A stretch of DNA of 16,791 nucleotides from Candidatus Altimarinota bacterium (GTDB lineage: Bacteria; Patescibacteriota; Gracilibacteria; BD1-5; UBA6164). Position 1 is the stretch's first letter. Each line of letters opens with the position of its first letter. The DNA lies in NCBI GenBank assembly GCA_020631575.1, contig JAHDGX010000022.1, positions 1-16,791 of the forward strand, written 5' to 3'. This document shows positions 9,755 through 16,791 of this stretch, one piece after another. The notes below the pieces were generated by a model, which saw only the letters and a program-made list of their open reading frames with translations, did no database searches and was not told the origin of the DNA. Both the position numbers and the translations under genes were made by a program.

Positions 9755-9782
9755 TTGATTAAGATTCTCTTTCTTATACAAT
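9755..9782 (+). promoter_or_regulatory. promoter of the ferredoxin-cysS operon
   Basis: TTGATT (9755-9760), 16-nt spacer and TACAAT (9777-9782), ending 30 nt before the ATG at 9813. It is divergent from the tRNA promoter within the 9667-9812 gap. Confidence 0.5.
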
Positions 9783-9812
9783 TATTTTATGTTTATTTAT
9801 TAGCTTTGTAAT

Positions 9813-10043
9813 ATGCAAGTACAAGTGTGTTCCTGAAAATCATGCTCCTCTAAATACAGTAAATATATAACTACCAGACTTGAAAATGATGCTAAGTTTT
9901 ATGACACAAAGAAGATAGAGGTTCAAGAGGTTTCTTGTATGTGACAGTGTAAAAAATGAGCAAATATCCGTTTTAAAAATACGACTCATAATTATATGGA
10001 TCCAGCGAAAGCTTCACAATTAGTTCAAAAAAATATTAAATAA
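9813..10043 (+). CDS. small thioredoxin-like [2Fe-2S] ferredoxin
   Basis: A 76-residue soluble protein. Four cysteines in the order C6-x4-C11 ... C42-x3-C46 match the thioredoxin-like [2Fe-2S] ferredoxin family, also seen as the NuoE C-terminal domain: CSGKSCSSK near the N-terminus and CMGQCKKGANIR later. It should carry one [2Fe-2S] cluster and act in electron transfer, with an unknown partner. Three Gly positions are UGA, two of them inside the cluster loops (CSGKSC, CMGQC), so cluster geometry depends on the recoding. Its stop overlaps the start of cysS (TAATG), so the two genes are probably translated together. A functional link with cysteine charging is not established. Confidence 0.88.
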
Positions 10044-11500
10044 TGAAAGTTTACAACACCCTTACGAGACAATTAGAAGAATTTAAGCCTCTCAGATTCC
10101 CAGAAGTAAAACTCTATCAGTGTGGTCCTACTGTGTATAATAACGCGCATATCTGAAACCTAAAAACTTCCGTAGTAGAGGATGTAGTTGCAAGAGCACT
10201 GAATTATCTAGGATATCAGGTGAAAATAACGATGAATATTACTGATATTGATGATAAGACCATCAGAGATTCACAAGCTGCGTGAGAGACGCTCCTAGAT
10301 TTTACTCAGAAATATACTGAAGTTTTTCTCGAGGATTTAGAAAAACTTTGAGTTGAAATCCCAGAAACAATCAGTCCAATTTCATGACTTATTCCAGAAA
10401 TGGTACGAATGATACAAACGATGCTAAATAGAGGCTATGCGTATCTAGCTGATGATGGAAGTATTTATTATGATATTTCAAAATATAAGAAGTATGGAAA
10501 ACTTGCAAATCTAGATATGTCTGGAATGAAGGAATCAGTGCGAGTAGATAATGATGAGTATGAAAAAGATGCAGCTGCAGATTTTGTTCTTTGGAAAGCT
10601 TGGAAGCAGAGTGATGGAGAAAATTATTGGGAAGAAAGTTTTATGGTCAATAAAAAAGATGTTGTTTTAAAAGGGAGACCAGGCTGGCATATAGAGTGTA
10701 GTGCTTGCGCTATGAAACATTGTGGTCCTCAAATAGATATACACATGTGAGGAGAGGATCTCATTTTTCCACATCACCAAAATGAAATAGCGCAAAGTGA
10801 GGCATGTACTGGGAAGCAATTTTCTAAGTACTGGATTCACTCATGACATCTCATGGTAGATGGGAAAAAGATGAGTAAGTCTCTTTGAAATTTTTATACT
10901 CTCAGAGATATTGAAGAAAAATATCCTGATGAACCAAGACTTATGAGAGCAGTGCGGCTTGGGTTTATAAACGGAAAGTATAGGGATCAAATAGATTTTA
11001 GTTTTTCAAAACTAGAACAAAATATATCAACTCTTAAAAATATAGATAGTATTTGTAAGAGACTTACTGCCTATATGGCTGAATACTCTGGAGTACGGCC
11101 AGAGTTTCGAGACTATATGCAAGAAGTAATTCTCTGATATACACAGGCACTTGAAAATGATTTTGCATTCACAGAAGCCTTTGCTGTTTTTTCTAGTTTT
11201 TGAAAATATGTAAGCAGTGAGATTGCAGAAAGTAGGCTCACTCTTGATGAACAAAATGCTTGTGTTGATATGCTGATGCAGTTTAATGAAGTTTTTAATA
11301 TATTGGATGTATCTTTATTTGAAGGATGAACTGAGGATTCTGAAATTCCAGAAGATATACTTGAAAAAGCGAAACTTCGAGATCAAGCAAAGTCTGATAA
11401 AAACTATGAACTTTCTGACTCGCTGAGAGATGAAATTATAGCTGCGTGATATATCTTGACTGACACAAAGCAGGGGACTATTGTTGAAATTGCTGAATAA
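10043..11500 (+). CDS. cysS: cysteinyl-tRNA synthetase (CysRS)
   Basis: A class I synthetase of 485 residues that charges tRNA-Cys. It has the zinc-binding Cys27 in LYQCGPTVYN, the HIGH box HIGN starting at His36, NITDIDDKTI, the second zinc region GRPGWHIECSAC (Cys219), HHQNEIAQSEA and KMSKS at residues 276-280 followed by LGN. The C-terminal DALR-type helical region includes the AKSDKNYELSDSLRDEI segment common to CysRS. The Gly of HIGN is encoded by UGA (10154-10156), as is that of KSLGN. It starts at the ATG overlapping the ferredoxin stop by 1 nt. Its 3' end overlaps the convergent GIY-YIG gene by 23 nt. Confidence 0.96.
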
Positions 11501-11732
11501 TTTCTAGTTTTTTTTCTCTTGAGAGCTTCTTGATTTGAAGCTCTCTTTTTGTAGCCTGCGACCTATCTCAGACTTCTTCACTATATATTAGTTCTACCGG
11601 ACTTCGAGCCCTCGTATATTTTGCTCAACCTGGCAGATCTCCATTATGCATTTTGAGTCTTTTTTCTATATCGTTTGTAATTCAGGTGTAGAGAGAGCCA
11701 TCGGAACATTTGAGGATATAGAGACTATACAT
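11478..11732 (-). CDS. GIY-YIG domain protein (UPF0213/YhbQ-like)
   Basis: An 84-residue single-domain GIY-YIG protein. It shows the GIY-equivalent YILKC, the YIG-equivalent YTGIT (Gly from UGA), the conserved Arg in ITNDIEKRLKMHN, the GAKYTR loop and the Glu of KRELQIKKLSR. All elements of a GIY-YIG nuclease active site appear present. YhbQ-type members are stand-alone proteins with suspected DNA-repair roles, so a nuclease function here is inference. It stops with TAG inside the 3' end of cysS. The region coding KRELQIKKLSR doubles as the cysS terminator on the other strand. The ATG is the only sensible start, as TAG lies upstream in frame. Confidence 0.9.
11521..11551 (+). terminator. cysS terminator, inside the convergent GIY-YIG gene
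   Basis: GAGAGCTTC (11521-11529) and GAAGCTCTC (11537-11545) form a 9-bp stem with a 7-nt loop followed by a T run (to 11550). On the opposite strand no U run follows, so it should stop only cysS transcripts. Confidence 0.78.
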
Positions 11733-11753
11733 AATGCTGGAAAATAATTTCTA

Positions 11754-11776
11754 ATTCTAAGCTTTTACCTTAGAAT
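11754..11776. promoter_or_regulatory. symmetric divergent -10 boxes in an inverted repeat
   Basis: ATTCTAAG (11754-11761) and CTTAGAAT (11769-11776) form an 8-bp inverted repeat. Each arm contains TAGAAT on its own outgoing strand: 11771-11776 for the M48 gene (29 nt to its ATG) and 11759-11754 for the GIY-YIG gene (21 nt to its ATG). No T run follows directly, so a terminator is less likely. Confidence 0.45.
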
Positions 11777-11805
11777 AATCATATATTTATTTTTTACGAA
11801 CCTTT

Positions 11806-13038
11806 ATGAGCCCGATAGCATTTTTTTATATAATTATTGTTATATTTTTAGCAGAAACAATACTTACAAAAGTACTCTGATATCTTAATACTACAAGATG
11901 GAGTCACGAGCTTCCAGAAGAATTATCAGGAATCTATGATGAGAAAAAATATGAAAAATCTCAAAAATATGAAAAAGCAAAATATAAATTTGGTTGGATA
12001 GCTTCTATTCCGACATTTTTTATCATGCTAGCTATACTCGTTTTTGGATGATTCTGAGCTTTAGATGAATTTCTCAGACAATATACACAAAACACTATAC
12101 TTCTCGCTCTGTGATTTTTTGGTATTATTTCTATAGTATCAACTATAGTGTCACTCCCATTTTCTTATTATGCTACTTTCGTACTAGAAGAAAAATTTGG
12201 ATTTAACAAGATGACGAGATGACTCTTCTTTTCAGATGCTATAAAAGGACTGTTTTTGTCAGCTCTTATTGGATGACCACTTTTAGCGCTGATTGTTTGG
12301 ATTTACAGTATAGTGGGGGCAGGATTCTGGACCTATGCATGGGGAATTTCTATATGATTTTCACTCTTTTTTATGATGTTTTACTCAAGTCTTATAGTTC
12401 CGCTGTTTAATAAACAAACTCCTCTGGAAGACTGAGAACTTAAAACCGCTATTAATGACTTTGCTCAGAAAGTAGGATTTACTCTTACTGATATTTATGT
12501 GATTGATGGATCAAAGAGAAGTAGTAAGGCAAATGCATACTTTTCTGGATTTGGACCAAAAAAGCGTATAGTCCTCTTTGATACCCTCATTGCTGATCTC
12601 TCAACCCAGGAGCTCGTAGCAGTACTAGCCCATGAGATAGGTCACTATAAGAGAAGGCATACTATCCAAATGCTCGCACTTTCAACCATCCAAACAGGTA
12701 TAATACTCTACGTGTTTTCTCTCACTCTTTCACTTCCAGCTGTATCACAAGCTCTTGGTTGAGTAGAGCAGAGTTTTCATCTGTGAGCTGTTGCTTTTGG
12801 AATACTCTTTACTCCTATATCTATGATATTTGGGATGCTTACGAGTGTATTTTCAAGAAAAAATGAATACGAAGCTGATGATTACGCGAAGCAGAATTAT
12901 TCTGGTGAACACTTAAGCAACGCACTTATAAAACTTTCTCGAAATAACCTATCAAATTTGAGACCACACCCTGCATATGAGTTCTTTTACTATTCACATC
13001 CAACTGTTTTGAAGAGACTGGCAGCTCTGAAAGATTAA
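11806..13038 (+). CDS. M48 family membrane zinc metallopeptidase (Ste24/CAAX protease 1-like)
   Basis: A 410-residue integral membrane protease. The zinc motif HEIGH is at residues 276-280, and the third ligand is Glu354 in NEYEADDYA. The N-terminal half has about five hydrophobic segments (roughly residues 4-20, 62-85, 97-120, 145-170, 178-200), with more around 283-302 and 318-335. EEKFGFN at 128-134 and the C-terminal YYSHPTVLKRL are signatures of the Ste24 branch rather than HtpX. In eukaryotes Ste24 trims prenylated proteins. Bacterial members lack that substrate and are thought to handle membrane-protein quality control. Ten UGA-Gly codons are present, several in membrane segments. The predicted -10 TAGAAT is 29 nt upstream. 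Confidence 0.93.
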
Positions 13039-13104
13039 TTATTCTATATTTTTATTAATTTCAAGTAAATAGATGTGGCAATTCTATGAAAAATTGTCTT
13101 AATA

Positions 13105-13113
13105 TGCTAGAAT
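13105..13113 (+). promoter_or_regulatory. extended -10 promoter for the K+ channel gene
   Basis: TGCTAGAAT, an extended -10 with a 5/6 match, overlapping the left arm of the terminator hairpin by 3 nt. Transcription would begin near 13120, so its own RNA would lack most of the left arm and avoid termination. Confidence 0.45.
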
Positions 13114-13147
13114 AAGAGGGAAAATGATATATTCTCTCTTATTTTTT
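13111..13147 (+). terminator. terminator of the M48 peptidase gene, abutting the K+ channel start codon
   Basis: AATAAGAGGGAA (13111-13122) pairs with TTCTCTCTTATT (13132-13143), 12 bp with one G-U, followed by six T (13142-13147). The next base opens the ATG at 13148. Confidence 0.75.
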
Positions 13148-14071
13148 ATGTTTTTACGACTCTTACAGTACAAACTTCTCAAGAAGAACAGTTTTTATGA
13201 TAGAGAAAAATATCGTAATGTTCTCAGAGATCCTAGTAGTAGTGTAGGAAAAATACTCAACAATATAGTATTTTTCTGTGTTATCCTCTGAGTATGAGTT
13301 ATAGTACTCGAAACACTTCCAAATATTTGATCACAGTTTCACTTCTCATTTTTTGTAGTAGATATAATAGTTTCTCTCGTTTTTGCTCTGGAGTATGTAT
13401 ATCGCTTTATGCGCTCAAATAGAAAGGTAGATTTTTCTATTAATATATTTAATATTATTGATTTACTCTCTTTTGCTCCGTTTTTTATTGGACTTGTGTT
13501 TCAAATGTTTTCAGGATTTGATATGCTCAAGGTACTCAGATTACTCAGAATATTGAGACTTTTCGAAGTTTCATCACACTCCCCAATAGTTTTAGGATTT
13601 TTAAATACAATTAGAGAGTATAGACATGAATATAAAGCTATTTTTAGTATTTTTATATCTCTCTTAATAATTATTTCAACTTTTGTATATTACTGTGAGT
13701 TTCCTCATAATCCTGAATTCTCATCTATTCCTCAGACTCTTTGGTGGGGTATTGTGACTATGACTACGGTATGATATGGGGATATGGCTCCAATTACCGT
13801 ATGATGAAAACTCTTTGGAACAGGACTTATACTGCTTTGACCAGTTCTTGTTGCTGTAATCGGTTCTATAACGATTCTTGTATTTATGGATGTTGCTGAA
13901 GCTCAGAAACAAAATGAAGTAAAGATTTGTACCATATGTAAAACTCATAACCCATGAGAGGCAAATTTTTGTTTTGAATGTGGAAATAAACACTTCATGT
14001 GAGAAGGTGATCATAGCGAAGAGATAAGAGGGTGATTTTTTAATAGGATTTTCTCTAAAAAGATAAAATAA
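13148..14071 (+). CDS. voltage-gated potassium channel with C-terminal zinc ribbon
   Basis: A 307-residue six-segment channel subunit. S1 is near 39-57, S2 67-86, S3 99-119 and S4 124-140, the last with basic residues every third position (Lys128, Arg131, Arg134, Arg137). S5 is near 164-184, followed by the pore loop and S6 near 222-247. The filter TMTTVGYGD (204-212) is the classic K+ signature. Its first Gly (Gly209) is encoded by UGA at 13772-13774. The cytoplasmic tail holds a zinc ribbon, C261-x2-C264-x10-C275-x2-C278, in place of an RCK domain. An alternative in-frame ATG at 13124 would add eight hydrophobic residues but lies in the loop of the upstream terminator hairpin, only about 4 nt from the predicted transcript start. 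Confidence 0.93.
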
Positions 14072-14097
14072 CTATATTTCAAAAACCAATAACAAAC

Positions 14098-14125
14098 TTG
14101 CAATATAGAGCTATTTTAGTATAAA
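14098..14125 (+). promoter_or_regulatory. metG promoter embedded in the upstream terminator
   Basis: TTGCAA (14098-14103), 16-nt spacer, TATAAA (14120-14125), ending 32 nt before the metG ATG. The -10 box occupies the loop and right arm of the preceding hairpin. Confidence 0.5.
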
Positions 14126-14140
14126 TAGCTCTATATTTTT
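14103..14140 (+). terminator. terminator of the K+ channel gene
   Basis: A perfect 14-bp stem, ATATAGAGCTATTT (14103-14116) with AAATAGCTCTATAT (14123-14136), loop TAGTAT, then T to 14140. It starts 31 nt after the channel stop codon. Confidence 0.82.
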
Positions 14141-14157
14141 AGTCTCAAAACTTACTG

Positions 14158-15906
14158 ATGTCAGAGAAGAAGAAATTTTATGTAACAACTCCTATTTATT
14201 ATGGAAATGGCCTTCCCCATGTAGGTCATTTTTATAGCAGTACTATAGCTGATATACTTTATAGATATAATAAAATTTCAGGACGAGAAAGCCGATTCAC
14301 AACCTGAATAGATGAGAATAGTCAAAAAGCTGTGATAAAAGCGCAGGAAGAAGGGAAGAATATTATGGATTATCTTGACGATATGGCTGCTGGCCATAAA
14401 AAGGTATGGGATCACTTTGGTATGGAATACACTGATTTTATAAGAACAACAGAACCAAGACATCATGTTCTTGTCCAAAAAGTATTACAGCACTGTTTTG
14501 AAAAGGGAGACATCTATCAGTGAGTCTATGAGTGAATGTACTGTGTTGGCTGTGAAGCTTTTAAAAAAGACGATGATCTTGTATTTCTTAATAAAACATC
14601 AGGAGAAACATTTCCTATTACCCCAAAAGTAATAGAAAGTGACAATATAATTAAGGTTTGCCCAGATCATCTTGAAACTCCAGATAATATTAAGGAAAAG
14701 AATTATTTTTTTAAACTTTCAAAATACCAGACATGGATAGAGGAGTTTTATGCAGCAAATCAAGATTTTGTTATGCCTCATTTCAGATATAACGAAGTAA
14801 AAGCATTTGTAGAAAGAGGTCTAGAAGACTTTTCTATATCAAGAGAAACGAATACTTTTTGAATCTCTCTCCCTTTTGATAATACCCAAGTTACCTATGT
14901 CTGGTTTGATGCACTCTTTAATTACTATACCTCATGCGTAGCAAGCAGATGATGAGATAAAGACAATGAAAACTTTATTGATGAATCTACTTTATGGCCG
15001 GCAAATCTCCATGTTGTTGGAAAAGACATTATTAGATTCCATGCTATATTTTGGCCAGCAATGCTGGCAAGTTATTTCGATCTATGAGAGCAGGGAAGTG
15101 ATGGAATAATTCACTATCAAGATTCAGATATATCAAAGCTCCCAGAAACTATTTTAACATGATGATTCTTTACCGTTGATGGTCAAAAAATGTCTAAATC
15201 ACTTTGAAATGTGATAGAGCCTATATCTTACAGTGAGCAGTATTCCAAGGAGCTACTTACCCTATATATGCTTTGCGCTTTCCCAATATGAAATGATGGG
15301 AATTATGACAGATCTGATGCTATAAAGATGTATAACGCAAAACTTGCAAATAATCTCTGAAACCTTGTAAATAGGGTAGTAGTATTGTCTCTCAAACTCG
15401 ATCAAGCCTGAGTATTAGAACCCCAAAGTCTTCCAGAAGAGATATCTGCAACTCTCTCATACCTTAATCATTCACTCAGCTATAGCTTGAATCAAGATCA
15501 AATTATAGAGCTTCAAAAATCTCTTAAAGAGGCAGGGGAAACTATCGATGTCCCAGTAAAAGGGACTATGCTTAGCTATGACCTTAAAGCGAGTCTTGAT
15601 AACATATTCGTTATGCTTGATAAACTCAATAAATATGCTGATGACACTCAACCTTGGATCACAATCAAGGATGATCAAGTAGCGACGAAAGAAGCTCTTT
15701 ATACTCTCGCAGAATGACTCAGACAAGTAGGACTCCAACTCTATCCGTTTTTTCCAGAAAAAATGCTCGAGATGTTTGAAAAACTGTGACTTGAAGAATA
15801 TAAGTTTCACTTAAATAGATGAAAACTCCAAGAACTTATAGCGAAGCAAGAAATGTTTCACATCAAAGAAAAATGAGAACCTCTCTTTAAAAGAATAGAT
15901 ATATAA
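14158..15906 (+). CDS. metG: methionyl-tRNA synthetase (MetRS)
   Basis: A class I synthetase of 582 residues that charges initiator and elongator tRNA-Met. It has TTPIYYGNGLPHVGH with the HIGH box HVGH at residues 21-24. One zinc knuckle has Cys129-x2-Cys132 paired with Cys168-x2-His171, as in one-knuckle MetRS enzymes such as that of Thermus. TYVWFDALFNYY, the VVGKDIIRFHAIFWPAML region and KMSKS at 344-348 follow, then an anticodon-binding helical domain. There is no C-terminal tRNA-binding (EMAP-like) domain. Gly codons include UGA in FTTGIDE and KSLGN. The start ATG has no Shine-Dalgarno sequence and lies 32 nt after the predicted -10. Confidence 0.96.
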
Positions 15907-15938
15907 AAAGAGCAGCTTAGGCTGCTCTTTTTATTTTT
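15906..15938. terminator. two-way terminator between metG and the glycosyltransferase gene
   Basis: AAAAGAGCAGC (15906-15916), loop TTAG, GCTGCTCTTTT (15921-15931). A and T runs on either side allow use from both strands. It overlaps the last bases of both convergent stop codons (15904-15906 and 15931-15933). Confidence 0.88.
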
Positions 15939-16791
15939 TATCAAAGTATACTTTTTTGGTAAAGTAGAGATTATCCTCTATGAGTCTTCTGTTTTTAGCA
16001 ATGAGATCTCAGATGATTCCGAGCGCAAAGAATATCGTTGCTATAATGAGGAATACTCATGAGAGCATTAGAGACTGGATCTTGCCCGTATCTCCATCTA
16101 TAGTAAGATAGAAGTATACAAATCTTGCAACCCCGAGGCTTCATAGCACGAAAAACAAACTAGCTAGACTCATAAAAACTCTCAGGGGATTATACATAGC
16201 ATATACTCGCACTAATATTGAAAAAGTTTTGTACATATGTTGCCACATATTTTTAAAGAGCCTAGATGGTCTCGTTGGTTTATTTGTAGTCATTGGGATA
16301 TAAGAGACTTTGATTCTTTTGCTTCACGCTTGTACAAGTGTATCAACAGCATATGAAAAATCAGAAGTTACATTGAGTCTAAGAAGCGCTTCTCTCGAAT
16401 ACGCTCTAAATCAACTTACAGAATCTGGTACTTTTGTTCCAGATAATACTCTTACAAGGAAGCTCCCCAGCCATTGAAAGAACTTTTTAAGTGGAGAAAA
16501 GTGTTTGATGTTTTTTGTTTGCCTATTCCCCATTACAAAATCAGATTCTCACTCAACGATAGGTGTAACGAGCTGAGGAATATATTTACTTGGATATTGA
16601 TTATCTCCATCTGTATTTACGAGAATGTCTGCTCATTCCCAGAGTGCCTTTTCAACTCATGATTTAAATGCGTTTCCAAGACCTTTGTTTCAAACATGCT
16701 TTACAATATGGTCTACTTTATGATCATTTGCTACTTGTATAGTCTTATCAGAAGAGCCATCATCAATGATCATAGTTTCAATAGTATGTAT
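15931..16791 (-). CDS. family 2 glycosyltransferase (dolichyl/polyprenyl-phosphate glycosyltransferase-like), partial at its 5' end
   Basis: The frame enters from the right edge, so the N-terminus is missing; 286 residues are present. The GT-A fold is clear: MIIDDGSSDKT (nucleotide-sugar binding), GNKGLGNAFKSG and VNTDGDNQYP with the metal-binding Asp-x-Asp. SDFVMGNRQ and the SVSGFRAYSREAL segment, typical of DPM1/DPG-synthase-type enzymes, follow. Two hydrophobic segments near the C-terminus (PLRVFMSLASLFFVLGSL, then LMLSGVFLIIATIFFALGII) anchor it in the membrane. It probably transfers a sugar from a nucleotide donor to polyprenyl phosphate for envelope glycans; the exact sugar is unknown. 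Nine UGA-Gly codons are present. The TAA stop lies in the shared terminator. Confidence 0.9.

Noticed and set aside
11754..11776. The inverted repeat upstream of the M48 gene as a terminator
   Set aside because: Only 8 bp and no T run directly after it; T-rich DNA begins more than 10 nt later. Symmetric -10 boxes explain it better.
13124..13147. ATG at 13124 as the K+ channel start
   Set aside because: It sits in the loop of the upstream terminator hairpin and only about 4 nt from the predicted transcript start. It cannot be fully excluded because AGAGGG precedes it at short spacing.
1..16791. Mobile elements, CRISPR arrays, toxin-antitoxin or phage modules
   Set aside because: I found no transposase, integrase, direct-repeat array or terminal inverted repeats; composition looks even across the window.

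Overview
The window reads sensibly only if UGA is translated as glycine (genetic code 25). Under the standard code nearly every gene is cut into pieces. With UGA read as Gly, long frames appear, each joining recognisable conserved motifs. Genes end only in TAA or TAG, and both UGA and GGN codons are used for glycine. With the low GC content and lack of Shine-Dalgarno sites, this points to a candidate-phyla-radiation bacterium of the Gracilibacteria (BD1-5) / Absconditabacteria (SR1) group. CGA and CGG still fall at conserved arginines, so the extra Arg-to-Trp change that I recall being reported in part of Absconditabacteria is not seen here.

Layout, left to right. A partial AAA_14/DUF4143 ATPase with degenerate Walker motifs lies on the minus strand (1-1067). 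A plus-strand block follows: argS, a Trm9-like methyltransferase 2 nt downstream, and a long (p)ppGpp synthetase/hydrolase gene with its own extended -10 promoter. A two-way terminator separates this block from rpsO (minus). Next come a class B penicillin-binding protein (plus) and an unrecognised protein of about 185 codons that lacks a normal start codon. A second two-way terminator faces a minus-strand tRNA-Phe/tRNA-Leu pair. Divergent from the tRNAs are a small thioredoxin-like [2Fe-2S] ferredoxin and, overlapping it by 1 nt, cysS. A GIY-YIG protein (minus) overlaps the end of cysS and carries the cysS terminator inside its coding sequence. Plus-strand genes then follow for a Ste24-like M48 membrane peptidase, a voltage-gated potassium channel with a C-terminal zinc ribbon, and metG. 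A final two-way terminator faces a partial family 2 glycosyltransferase (minus) that runs off the right edge.

Most of the content is housekeeping: three aminoacyl-tRNA synthetases, S15, two tRNAs, a probable tRNA-modification enzyme, the stringent response, and cell-wall and membrane functions. I see no insertion sequence, phage gene, CRISPR array or toxin-antitoxin pair.

The points most worth a second look are these. UGA encodes mechanistically critical glycines, namely the first glycine of the K+ channel filter and HIGH/KMSKS-loop glycines of synthetases. Promoters sit inside terminator hairpins or inverted repeats in front of kch and metG and between the GIY-YIG and M48 genes. The ATPase appears catalytically dead. 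One orphan gene may start at AUU. No gene has a recognisable Shine-Dalgarno sequence, and most starts lie about 20-37 nt downstream of a -10-like box.
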